Positions 33,083 through 44,113 of a stretch of DNA of 64,000 nt are shown here, in pieces; position 1 is the stretch's first letter, and every line of letters starts with the position of its first letter. This DNA comes from Triglochin maritima (taxonomy: Eukaryota > Streptophyta > Magnoliopsida > Alismatales > Juncaginaceae), in the NCBI GenBank assembly GCA_963682175.1, contig OY821788.1, positions 11,426,001 through 11,490,000 of the forward strand. Reading direction: 5' to 3'. The notes beneath the pieces are model-generated. The model did no database searches and was not told where the DNA came from. It saw only the letters and a program-made list of their open reading frames with translations. Made by a program: the position numbers and the translations under genes.

Positions 33083-34450
33083 CATACCACCTGTCTCGTC
33101 TAGAGACGACCAACCCACATGACCAAATTATTGATGACAAATTTCCTGACAAGCAGTTGTTCACGATCGAAGATAACCCTTGGTTTGCCGACATCGTGAA
33201 CTACCTCGTGACCGAGCAACATCCTGTGGGTTGGTCAAAATCTGACCAAACCAAATTTAGATCTTATGTCAGATTCTTTCACTGGGACGACCCCTACCTA
33301 TTCAAATACTGCTTTGACCAAATTTTCAGGCGGTACGTCCCAGATACCGAGTTCCAAAGTGTGCTCCATTTCTGCCACTCTAAGGCACGTGGAGGACACT
33401 TTGGAGCAAAGAAAACTGCTGCTAAGGTGCTCCAATCTGGATTCTATTGGCCTTCCCTTTTCAAGGATGCTTACGACTTTTGTAAGCAATGTGATAGGTG
33501 CCAGCGCCTTGGCAGGATTGGTCGACGTGACATGATGCATTTGCAAAATGTCCTTGTGGTCGACATCTTCGATGTGTGGGGCATCGACTTCATGGGTCCC
33601 TTCCCGAACTCGTTCGGGAATGTTTACATTCTGGTGGTCGTTGACTATGTGTCTAAGTGGGTTGAGGCTATACCCACAAAGACCAATGACAACAAGGTGG
33701 ACACCAAATTCTTAAGGGACATTTTTGCGCGATTTGGTACTCCTCGTACCATAATCAGCGATAGAGGTACCCACTTCTGTATTAGCTCCTTTGAATCGCT
33801 TATGAGGAAGTATTCGATCACCCACAAGCTTGCGATCCCATACCATCCGCAAACTAGTGGGCAAGTCGAAGTCTCTAACCGTCAATTAAAGCAAATTCTT
33901 GAGAAGACGGTTAATTCCTCGAGGAAGGATTGGTCAACAAAGTTGAATGACGCGTTGTGGGCTTTCCGCACCGCGTACAAGACCAATTTGGGTATGTCCC
34001 CGTATCGGGTAATGTACGACAAGGCTTGCCACCTACCCGTCGAGCTTGAGCATCGTGCTTTTCTGGGTGATCAAGAACCTGAATATGGATCTTGATCAAA
34101 CAGGAGTACAACGTAAGCTCGACATTGTGGAATTGGAAGAGCTACGCAATGATGCGTACGAGAATGCCAAAATTCATAAGTCCCGAGCCAAGATGTTTCA
34201 CGATCGTATGATTATGCGAAAGGTGTTTACGGCTGGGCAGAAGGTGTTGCTCTACAATTCCCGGCTTCATTTGTTTACGGGTAAGCTCCGCAGTCACTGG
34301 TCTGGCCCTTTTATTGTCCAAACCGTCTATCCTTATGGAGCGGTTGACATCCTGGACCCAGGGAATGGGAACGTGTTCAGAGTCAATGGACAACGCCTCA
34401 AACCCTACTTGAAGGGGGCACCGCTGAAGTCGAGGAGGTCATGTTCCTTC
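33083..34450 (+). pseudogene. Athila integrase, nearly complete
   Basis: The frame carries the zinc-binding H...H...CX2C ([20 protein letters not shown]), then the catalytic core with the three acidic residues: first in WGIDFMGPF, second in ISDRGTHF, third in [12 protein letters not shown]. The first frame stops at 34095, and the C-terminal part continues in another frame from 34090 ([29 protein letters not shown]). The core is intact apart from this shift. Confidence 0.85.
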
Positions 34451-34791
34451 ATGAACCTCTCTTGCACTCAACCATTCATGCTTCTGCATGAGTGGTTGAA
34501 CTTTCATGTTTGTATAGAAAAAAAAGAAAAAAAAAGAAAAAAAACTCCTTCAGTGAGCATCGATTGTTGTGGGCCCCAACCCTTGAGTATTTGGGTCTCA
34601 ATTCTTTTACGTATTTGTATCACTTCCTTAGCATCTCACAGGTTTTGAGGGAATTTGGGTTGTGTCCATCAACATAGCCAGAAACTTCCCTGTGTACTTC
34701 ACGTTGGTGAGATCTATTCATTTTCATGTATAAATCCATGTAGTCTTTTGCTCACATTCATTGAGAACAATGAATGAAGTAGGTGTGTGGG
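34451..34791 (+). other. Athila region after pol, no gene
   Basis: It holds an A-rich run (34518-34545) and no recognisable envelope-like frame. It ends at the solo LTR duplication GTGTT. Confidence 0.5.
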
Positions 34792-34796
34792 GTGTT

Positions 34797-36332
34797 TGAT
34801 TGATCTCATTTTATATTTAACCGCAAGTGCACGGCCACGTTGAAGCGGTGGCAAATACGGGTCGTCCACTGGGAGGTGTGTCGACGATTGGTTTGTTCGA
34901 AGGCGAGAGGTAAAAAGAAGGAGAGAAAGGTTGGCTACACTAAACTACACTAAGGTGCAAATGGAAATGGAAGAGCAGCAAGAAAACTAAACCCCAAAGG
35001 GGGTAGAGAAATAATGTGAACATAAAGAAGTGTGTGTGTGTGTTCATTAAGCTCCTCACAACATGTAGTGCATGAAATCATAAAACTACATCCAACTTTG
35101 CCTCTACATGAATTAAGATAAGACTACATCATTAAAACATACAAGACAATAATTGGAATGAAGCTACATGAACTCAAGTATAAAGACTATACCCTACTAT
35201 GCCTCTACATGAATTAAGATTACACTACATCATTAAAACATACAAGACATTAGCTAAGGTAAAGGCAACAAGAGTACATACACTACAAATTGTGTTTCCA
35301 ATATTAACTTCATCCATATCCTAACCTTATCATTCCCCATAAAATAGGTCCACTAATCAAAGCATAAGCTAAGCTTCATTCAAGAGCATTAGCATATCAA
35401 AGATAAGAGTGAAAACCCATTAGATGGTTATGGAAATCATATAAAGCTCAAGGGATAAAGATAACACACACTTAATACACTACATGATTATATCACATAT
35501 TTCTCCACCCCCCAAATGGGGATGGAACTACTCACACATATTTAAACTAACTACTCTAATAAAATGAAGCATTATACTGAAATGAAACTATACAAATCAA
35601 GCAAGAAATATTAAAGAAGCATAAAACAAAACAAGCAACAAAGCAAACACATAAAAGGAAATCAACTAAGCAAGAATTAACAAGCTAAAGAAAACATCTA
35701 TTATTAACTCACTCAAATTACAAGCAGCTCTTCCTCCACCAGAGTTTTGCTTCAAGGCTTCACTCTTAGTAGGGAAGATGTCACCAAAGAGAGAGATAGA
35801 TACAATGGGAGGTGAAGAGTTCTATTTATAAGCATGGAAAAAGCTAATCCGGGACAATCCCCCGATGTGGGACTAAACCAATACCAAAAATAGCCTAAAC
35901 GAACATTAATACAAGTCCAGGAGAAGTTTGGGTGGATCTGGCATGATCCAGACCGCCAATTGGCGGCCTATAAAGCCCAGATCCGTCTGGGTTTTCTGTT
36001 GGGCTTTTCTGGAAGTGTTTATTGGTCTTGGATGCTTCTACTTGGTCTGTTGGAGCCACGAATCGAATTGCCAAAATACTCCCCACGATGTTGTGGAGTT
36101 TCCTGTTTTGCTCTTAGGTCCTTCGGTCTTACGATCAGGTCCTTCTCCCTTGCATCTTAGTCCCCAGGTCTTCACAATTAAGTCCTTTTTCCTGCTTTTG
36201 GGTCCTTTCATGGCTCTTCTCTTCAAACCTCTTTATTTCTGAAAACTAAACATAAAACTCGTCACGTAGCATTGCTTAGGTGTAAGATAATGGATATAAG
36301 ATACAAATATAAGCATGAAATGATGTCAATCA
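34797..36332 (-). mobile_element. Athila solo LTR, minus orientation, target duplication GTGTT
   Basis: 1536 bp, TGATTGATCTC to GTCAATCA, flanked by GTGTT (34792-34796 and 36333-36337). On the minus strand it is a relative of the Athila LTRs at 26872 and 37558 (shared GTCCCACATCGGGGGATTGT). One GACCGCCAATTGGCGGCC dyad is at 35951-35968. It is nearly identical to 41237-42769. Confidence 0.85.
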
Positions 36333-36337
36333 GTGTT

Positions 36338-37557
36338 TTACGTGTGTACATAGTTGAGTCTTTTCCTTTGTTTTTTGTTTTCTTTTGTGTGTATTGATAG
36401 GGTCATGTTAGTGTGCTGCATTTAATATCGATATATCTGCTTGTCATGATCCTTGGGTGACTTGTCTTCTTTCGCTTGTCTAGTGCCTTAAAATTTTCAC
36501 ATTTCTTTCAAAATCTTCATGTGTTTGCGAAAGAAAATGTTTTGTGGGTTTTACGTGTGTTTAGCATGTGCAAAACCGTTGAGAGGCAAAGTAAAAAGAA
36601 AGCTCCCAAAATTGTCTTGAACTTGATGCATTAGGATATCTAGTACAGTTTCTTTAGGATTGATCGAGTCGTTAGGATGCACCCCAGTTTTCCTTTGGGG
36701 GTGAGTAATCATAGGGTTTCAGTGCTCAAACATTTAAAGAAGTCCACCCTGAACCTAGTGAGTCAATAATTCGTGTCTGTTAACTTAAGGAAGTTTGTTG
36801 TAGTCAATGACCCTTTAAATATTGTTGTGAGACATTAAGTGTAGGGGTTTTGGTTCATGTGTAGATAAGAAATAAGTGAGTAGGTGTTCTCTCTTCTCGC
36901 ACGGTTCCTATCACTCGGGAAAGTAGGTCTGAGGGGACTTTGTGCCTGGTGCTTTGGAATCATCTGACTTGGGATGCGTCGACCGAACTCCCGTTACACG
37001 GGTGGTAGGGATTGCCCTATGTGGAGATTTTGGGAAAGGTGTACGTGATAGTGTAAGTCCTCATGGGCAATGATGCACGAAACCTGACCCTGGGAGAATA
37101 AAGCTCCAACTAAGAAAAAAAAAAAAAAAAATGCAAATAAGAACCTTAATGGACTTTACACTTTGTATCACTTGAGGATGTTGAGGTTGTCCATGTCTTT
37201 CACTTAATTCCTTATTTAACTTGCACGAATGGTTCATTAGGTTAGGTGTGTGGACTGATTACCTATATAGAGTCGGCCCGTAGGATTACCGCGTCCAATG
37301 ATCGACAAAATTTTTCCAACGAGTCGAGTGTCTAGATTGAATAATGCATCTTGTTCGGATTTTGTGGGTATATCCGCTGAAAACCCTCAAGAGACAACAC
37401 TCATCCTCCTTGGCAACAAGGAGGTTTAATGGCTTGTTGCACGTGCTAAGTGCAACCGTGATTCCTACGAAAGTGAGTTAGGATTTCTTGTTTCTCGTTT
37501 GCTTTTCTCTATCTTTGTTTTGCTCGGGACTAGCAAAAACTTAGGTGTAGGGGTATT
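36338..37557 (+). other. Athila 3' non-coding region
   Basis: No open frame with recognisable similarity. It ends in the tract TTAGGTGTAGGGGTATT before the 3' LTR, where an Athila polypurine tract is expected. An A-run is at 37111-37129. Confidence 0.5.
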
Positions 37558-38979
37558 TGATTGACATCATTTCATGCTTACATTTGTACCTTATATCCAT
37601 TATCTTACACCTAAGCAATGCTACGTGATGAGTTTTATGTTTGAATTTCAGAAATAAAGAGGTTTGAAGAGAAGAGACATGAAAGGACCCAAAAGCAGGG
37701 AAAATGACTTAATTGTGAGACCTGTGGACTAAGATGCAAGGGAGAAGGACCTGAACGTAAGACCGAAGGACCTAAGAGCAAAACAAAAAACTCCACACCA
37801 TCATGGGGAGTATTTTGACAATTCGATTCGGGTCGGAGCTCCAATAAACAAAGTAGATGCATCCAATACCAACCAATACATCAAGCAAAGCCCAGCATGA
37901 AAACCAGATGGATCTAGATCTTATAGACCGCCAATTGGCGGTCTGGGACAGCTAATTGGCGGTCTAGATAGCTCTGGATCCGCTAAGATTTCGGGAGCAC
38001 GTGTATTAGTGTATGCGTAGTCTATTTTTGGTATTTGTTTAGTCCCACATCGGGGGATTGTCCCGGATTACCTTTTTCTATGGCTATAAATAGAACTCTC
38101 CTTCCTCTCATGTATCATATCTCTCTCTTTGTGGCATCTTCCCTACTAAGAGTGAAGCCTTGAAGCAAAACTCTGGTGGAGGAAAGGCTGCTTGTAATTG
38201 AGTGAGTTAATAATAGATGTTTTCATTAGCATGTTATTTCTTGCTTAGTTAATTTCCTTTAATGTGCTTGCTTTGATGCTTGTTTTGTTTTATGTAATTT
38301 CAGCTTCCTTAATATTTCTTGCTTGATTAGTGTAGTTTCATTTCAGTATAATGCTTCATTTTGTTAGAGTAGTTAGTTTAAATATGTGTGAGTAGTTTCA
38401 TCCCCTTTGGGGGGTGGAGTAGATGTGTGTACATGTTATGTAGGTGGTATGAATGCTTGATATAAATGTGTGTGTGAGATATTAGTATGCTTGCTTGAAT
38501 TAATAAGAACTTTACTTGATGGTTTCTGCCATAGTTAGGTACACTCCGTGCTTGTTATGTTCTTAATAACAACCTTGCATTGCTCATATTAATCACCTAA
38601 GTTAGTGCTGTAAATGATAGGTTTTGCCATTAGGTACCTCTTATGCATTAACAAACACTAACTAACTGGAGCTTCTTGCATGCATTCACCACCACACTTA
38701 TTTCATGTGCACACACACTCCACCCTTAGGGGTTTTCATTCCTGAGTTTTTATCTTCTTCATTAGTTGTTTAGCTTAGTTTGTTTGGTGATTTCATTTCA
38801 GCTTTGCTAGTTTACTAGTTTAGATTAGTGTAGTGTAGTGTAATCCAACTTTCTCTCCCTTCTTTCCCACTCGCCTTCGCACAAACCAAACATCGACACA
38901 CCTCCCTGTGGACGACCCGTATTTGCCACCGCTTCAACGCGATCGTGGACTTGCAGTTTAATATAAAACGAATCAATCA
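37558..38979 (+). repeat. 3' LTR of Athila
   Basis: Differs from the 5' LTR by only a few substitutions and single-base indels, for example GACAGC for GACCGC at 37947. TATA box at 38085-38093; dyads at 37926-37943 and 37947-37964. Confidence 0.85.
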
Positions 38980-39534
38980 ACTACCTAGAAGATGGGAGAT
39001 CGGTAGACCGGCCAAAGCTTGTAAAGTCGAATACCAAGCCGGTTGCACTATCGAAAGGAGAATTGGAACCAAAGAAATGAGGACTACTAAGTCGGGTAAC
39101 ATTTTTTAATCGTTCGAAGCATATAGAATTGGTTCCAATAGGATTTGAATGCTTAATTGTCACATCATTTTATCTCGTACATTGATCTATTAGGAAGAAC
39201 TTAATTTACATCATTAAGTGGGAGAAAATTGAAATGAAGTTTAATTGTCATATATTTATTCATATCGATAGGGGGAGCTTATTGAATGTCATTATTTATT
39301 TAAATGGAGTAATAAATTGCAAAATTAAGGGGGAGCAAATTCATTACATTAGGAATTCCATGATCACATTATTTAAAATTTGATTGATGTCAAAGGGGGA
39401 GAAGAAATCTTGAAGTCGAAACAATTGAACAAAAACTATGCACAATCATAGATGGAGCATTATATAAAGGTAAAAATCAAAATTTAAATTTCAAGTATTA
39501 AGAATAAGTTTGCCATCATAAAAAAAGGAGAGAT
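38980..39534 (+). other. Copia B internal tail, no pol
   Basis: Sequence between the Athila insertion and the copia B 3' LTR. It has short GGGGGAG-type purine blocks (39271, 39329, 39396) and closes with AAAAAAAGGAGAGAT, the polypurine tract. No protease, integrase, reverse transcriptase or RNase H motif is present on either strand. Confidence 0.55.
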
Positions 39535-40129
39535 TGTTGACTTCTAGACCTTAATCTATGTTTTGATGATTTAACTAACCTAATCTTAATCACAATCAAA
39601 TGTAGTGTAACACACATTATGCATAGAATATATATTGTGCTAACATCTACAAGTGATCAAGACTCAATGAAGAATGGAATGAAGTCAAGACATGTAATCA
39701 TGTTATTCGAAGACATGCAATTTTGCCTTTATTTGAGTCTTAGTAATCTATGTAAATTTGAGCATACAAGAGGTATAACCTATTCACATACACACTAGTT
39801 TTTTTGTAGAAGTCACACACCAAATTTCACATCATTTGGACTTCAATAGATCACCCAAACCTTAGTCGGAAAACCACTCAATCTAAACCTAACCAGTATG
39901 TGCAGAACGGTCGACCGAAACCAGATTTCTGATTTCGACCATTCTGCCAGTTAAACCAGTTCCCAAAAGTGATTTTACCAAGTTCTACCAGTCGACCCAT
40001 TTTGACCTCTCGGTTGACCGATTACCCGTAGTTTCATATGACCGTTATTCTTGTCTTTTTATACAGCCGAAGGGCTCGTCAGACCTTTAGTTCAACAGTT
40101 TTCTGCTGTGTTCGGTCAACCAAATGGTA

Positions 40130-40400
40130 GATCGGTCGACCGTTGTTGGCTTGTGTTTGGGGAGTCTGTCTTGCACCGGTCGAACGATGCTTCGTGCGGT
40201 CGACCGATTAAGAATTTTAGGCAAGCCCTGGGCGTGTTTGGTCGACCAGGTCCCCTTTGTCGTTCGACCGAAGCACTATTTTAAGTCGGTTGGGGGTATT
40301 GACCACAAAACGGTCAACCGCCTTGAGACTTCGTCCGACCGATGACTTAAGTTAACTTAAAGTTCGTTCGACTTTTTCATTGTTTCGGTCGACCGGTGTA
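40130..40400. repeat. CGGTCGACCG array in the rearranged gypsy fragment
   Basis: Exact GGTCGACCG cores near 40134, 40197 and 40386, with many variants, in the same order as the copy at 11680-12020 reversed. Confidence 0.7.
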
Positions 40401-40654
40401 TTTTTGTTCTAAATTGGATTTTACTGCCCTTCTTCGGTCAACCGTCGTTCTTGTTTTGTTCGGCCAAATGTGCTTTGTGCGACAAGAGGATTTTTACTGG
40501 TGTTTTTCGATCGAACGGGTCGTTTTGCCACTCGACCGGTTGGTCAACAAAAACCATGAAAAACACCAAACTGTGCAAAAACGGTCGAACAAAAACACCA
40601 CACCGGTCGACCAAATCCCCTTCCAGAGGACTGACCCAACCAAAAAACACCAAA

Positions 40655-40813
40655 ATGGTCAAGGTCAGGTGGCAGCATCACACTGAGCGAGAGGCTACTT
40701 GGGAGATCGAGGAGAAAGTCCGGAAGAAGTATCCAGACTTGTTTGGTAAAAACTGGTTTAATTTCGGGGGCGAATTCTTTAAGGTGGATGGATTGTTATA
40801 TCCTAAACCTTGA
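40655..40813 (+). pseudogene. C-terminal chromodomain end of gypsy integrase
   Basis: VKVRWQHHTEREATWEIEE and KYPDLF match the end of the chromodomain found in chromovirus integrases (VLWK...EATWE...YPHLF). It is followed by a purine-rich stretch and the LTR start TGTTATATCC at 40794. Everything upstream of the domain is missing. Confidence 0.75.
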
Positions 40814-41236
40814 TTGTGGTTAATCTTGTTTAGGTGGTGGTTTAGAAGAGATTGAGATGGACGACTTAGATGTGTTGGGAGGTTTGTATATATAAGGTTT
40901 GAATTTCTCTCTCTTCCTTATTTGTCTCTCTCTCTCAAACTTTGTCGTCTCTCTCTCTTCCAGCCTTGGTGCACGGAGGTGTGGTGCTCGTCGAGGAGAA
41001 GAGGTGCGGTGAAGTGCGCGAGGATTTGTCGGTTGATCGAGTCGGGTTTCGCCGGAGAAGAAGAGGAGTTCGCGTGGAAACGTTCACCGTTGGATCTTCA
41101 AAAGTTTCTTGAAGCCTTAAAGGCATGTCAAGCTTGCTCTTATGACAATTTGGTGTTTGTCCATTGGTCGAACGTTGACAAGAAAATGGTCGATCAGATC
41201 TTGCAAGAGAAGACTAGGACCCGGGTTGTGGGTGCT

Positions 41237-42769
41237 TGATTGATCGTTTTATTTAAACCGCAAGTGCACGACCGCGTTGAAGCGGTGGCAAATATGGGTC
41301 GTCCACTGGGAGGTGTGTCGACGATTGGTTTGTTCGAAGGCGAGAGGTAAAAAGAAGGAGAGAAAGGTTGGCTACACTAAACTACACTAAGATGCAAATG
41401 GAAATGGAAGAGCAGCAAGAAAACTAAACCCCAAAGGGGGTAGAGAAATAATGTGAACATAAAGAAGTGTGTGTGTGTGTTCATTAAGCTCCTCACAACA
41501 TGTAGTGCATGAAATCATAAAACTACATCCAACTTTGCCTCCACATGAATTAAGATAAGACTACATCATTAAAACATACAAGACAATAATTGGAATGAAG
41601 CTACATGAACTCAAGTATAAAGACTATACCCTACTATGCCTCTACATGAATTAAGATTTCACTACATCATTAAAACATACAAGACATTAGCTAAGGTAAA
41701 GGCAACAAGAGTACATACACTACAAATTGTGTTTCCAATATTAACTTCATCCATATCCTAACCTTATCATTCCCCATAAAATAGGTCCACTAATCAAAGC
41801 ATAAGCTAAGCTTCATTCAAGAGCATTAGCATATCAAAGATAAGAGTGAAAACCCATTAGATGGTTATGGAAATCATATAAAGCTCAAGGGATAAAGATA
41901 ACACACACTTAATACACTACATGATTATATCACATATTTCTCCACCCCCCAAATGGGGATGGAACTACTCACACATATTTAAACTAACTACTCTAATAAA
42001 ATGAAGCATTATACTGAAATGAAACTATACAAATCAAGCAAGAAATATTAAAGAAGCATAAAACAAAACAAGCAACAAAGCAAACACATAAAAGGAAATC
42101 AACTAAGCAAGAATTAACAAGCTAAAGAAAACATCTATTATTAACTCACTCAAATTACAAGCAGCTCTTCCTCCACCAGAGTTTTGCTTCAAGGCTTCAC
42201 TCTTAGTAGGGAAGATGTCACCAAAGAGAGAGATAGATACAATGGGAGGTGAAGAGTTCTATTTATAAGCATGGAAAAAGCTAATCCGGGACAATCCCCC
42301 GATGTGGGACTAAACCAATACCAAAAATAGCCTAAACGAACATTAATACAAGTCCAGGAGAAGTTTGGGTGGATCTGGCATGATCCAGACCGCCAATTGG
42401 CGGCCTATAAAGCCCAGATCCGTCTGGGTTTTCTGTTGGGCTTTTCTGGAAGTGTTTATTGGTCTTGGATGCTTCTACTTGGTCTGTTGGAGCCACGAAT
42501 CGAATTGCCAAAATACTCCCCACGATGTTGTGGAGTTTCCTGTTTTGCTCTTAGGTCCTTCGGTCTTACGATCAGGTCCTTCTCCATTGCATCTCAGTCC
42601 CTAGGTCTCACAATTAAGTCATTTTTTCCTGCTTTTGGGTCCTTTCATGACTCTTCTCTTCAAACCTCTTTATTTCTGAAATTCAAACATAAAACTCATC
42701 ACATAGCATTGCTTAGATGTAAGATAATGGATATAAAATACAAATATGAGCATGAAATGATGTCAATCA
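41237..42769 (-). mobile_element. Athila solo LTR, minus orientation, target duplication GTGCT
   Basis: 1533 bp, flanked by GTGCT (41232-41236 and 42770-42774). Almost the same sequence as 34797-36332 over its whole length, with a handful of differences (for example CACCTAAG versus CATCTAAG near the right end). Two separate insertions, since the duplications differ. Confidence 0.85.
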
Positions 42770-42906
42770 GTGCTTAAAATCGTCGTCTTCTTTGTAGTTT
42801 GATTGCCCTTGTCTCTACTTGTTTTTATTGTTAATTTCTGCTGCATAATTAAGTAGAGATTAAGGAATTGATTGGATTAACTAGAGGCAATCAATCCTAC
42901 ATTCTA

Positions 42907-43930
42907 TACTACCCAAAACCATCACCAAAGCAACCACCACCACCACCACAAAATCCATTAATATTTTAGATGGAAATACATCTTGAGTCGAACACAAAAT
43001 TGAAGAAAATCAGCATACATATATCATCACATTCAAATTTAAGTAACAACAAATCTATTTCAATAACAACAATCCTCACATACAAATCCAAACGAAACTT
43101 CTTTCAGGAACTTGAATCAAAATCTTTACAAAAAACAGCAAAAAAGATCCACTTTTGTGTTTGTCAATCTTGGAATCCAACGACCCCCAACACTCTTCAC
43201 CAAACGACATTCTTGACTCGACTAAGATCCCTCCCTTTAAGCATCCTCCCAACACCCTTCACCAAATCCAGAGACCACCACTCTTAACCCCTTCCTATTT
43301 CCACTAGAGTTATTGGAAATGTGGCATACTTGATTTTTTGCTCGATGGAGATGACGACGAGGAGACGACGACGATGAGGAGACAACAGGAAGGAGGAGGT
43401 GTTAGGGTGTTGGAGGAAAGGTTGGATTTGGTGTGAGGTGAGGTTTGAGAATTGGGAGGGTGGGGAGATTTGGGTATTTGGGTTTTGGTATGTTAATTGA
43501 GTTACTAGGTTTGGTAAATGAGTTATAGTGTTTGGTAAATGAAGTTTGATAAATGGATAATGAGTTTGGTAAATGAGTTTGATAAATGGATAGAATAATC
43601 GAATCTCGAGCGATAATTGAGCGAGCATCGAACGAACGGGGTTTGCTCGTGTTTGACTCGTTACTAACCGATTTGAGCCACGATTCGAGCAAAATCGAGC
43701 AAACATCGAGTGATCTATACCGATGTCGAGCAAAACTTGACAACCATATCCTATGTCATGGCTATAAAAGAATTTTCAACCAAACAACCTTTTGAACGAG
43801 ATTTTCTCTTGTTGAAGTTCTTGGGTTAAATGAATTCATGTTTTTTTAAAAATATTATAAAAAACAAAAAACAAATTATTAAATAAATAAAAAAGGAAAA
43901 ATAAATATAAAACCAACCAATAGCTCGTGG
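42907..43930. other. Region between copia B and the SAC gene, no gene
   Basis: (ACC)n-like run at 42930-42950, and a GAGC/TCGAGC-rich stretch at 43595-43740 that may be the end of a hAT-like element. The minus-strand frames of 113 and 149 codons are low-complexity (repeated KLIYQTH/LPNS-like units) and are not called as genes. Confidence 0.4.
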
Positions 43931-43931
43931 A

Positions 43932-43937
43932 CACGTG
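43932..43937. promoter_or_regulatory. G-box (CACGTG) upstream of the SAC gene
   Basis: GACACGTGCT lies about 180 bp before the ATG. G-boxes bind bZIP and bHLH factors. One site alone is weak evidence of control. Confidence 0.35.
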
Positions 43938-44113
43938 CTTGGGGGTATCCCACCCCGACTCGTAGTGGGGACGAAATCGGACACACGATCAATGACCACC
44001 CACTACGGGTGGCCTAATGAAACACGCATAAGACCAAACTCGTTGGAGCACGTTTACACCCCAAAACACGCCCAACACAAAAGGAAACCCGAACCAAATC
44101 GACTCCTTCTCCG

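Larger units (their letters stand above)
26872..38979 (+). mobile_element. Athila-type Ty3-gypsy retrotransposon with two nested solo LTRs
   Basis: LTRs at 26872-28296 (1425 bp) and 37558-38979 (1422 bp) are near identical. The flanks are ACTAG (26867-26871) and ACTAC (38980-38984), one mismatch. The primer-binding site TGGCACCGTTGCCGGGGA (28302-28319) is the Athila type. Gag, zinc knuckle, protease, RNase H and integrase follow in gypsy order, but reverse transcriptase is deleted. Solo LTRs are inserted in gag (30412-31588) and after pol (34797-36332). Frameshifts and stops make it non-autonomous. Confidence 0.85.
40053..41148 (+). mobile_element. Rearranged chromovirus fragment inside the copia B LTR
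   Basis: Three parts can be aligned to the gypsy solo LTR at 10809-12379. 40056-40540 equals its middle, reversed. 40555-40650 equals 11432-11530 in the opposite sense, so this part is inverted. Then come the end of pol (40655-40790) and the first 350 bp of the LTR (40794-41148). The two LTR pieces break at nearly the same LTR position. About 33 bp of the copia LTR seems lost at the insertion site. Confidence 0.65.
16395..42901 (+). mobile_element. Nested Ty1-copia element 'copia B' with 5-bp target duplication TTCTA
   Basis: The 5' LTR starts TGTTGGCTTTTAGG at 16395, preceded by TTCTA (16390-16394). The 3' LTR ends TCAATCCTACA at 42901, followed by TTCTA (42902-42906). The 5' LTR ends at 25265, and a primer-binding site TGGTATCAAAG follows at 25268. 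The 3' LTR starts at 39535 after the tract AAAAAAAGGAGAGAT. Removing the later insertions leaves two LTRs, a gag region and a short tail with no pol. Both LTRs were themselves targets of insertion: the 5' LTR between 17005 and about 25085, the 3' LTR at 40056-41148 and 41237-42769. Confidence 0.75.
39535..42901 (+). repeat. Copia B 3' LTR, split by two insertions
   Basis: Copia B LTR sequence occupies 39535-40052, 41149-41236 and 42770-42901. In between are a rearranged gypsy fragment and an Athila solo LTR. The first segment matches 16395-16940 and has its own CGGTCGACCG site at 39908. Confidence 0.7.

Noticed and set aside
43284..43743. Minus-strand frames of 113 and 149 codons
   Set aside because: Simple-sequence translation of repeated GAGTTTGGTAAATG units; no domain and no splice context.
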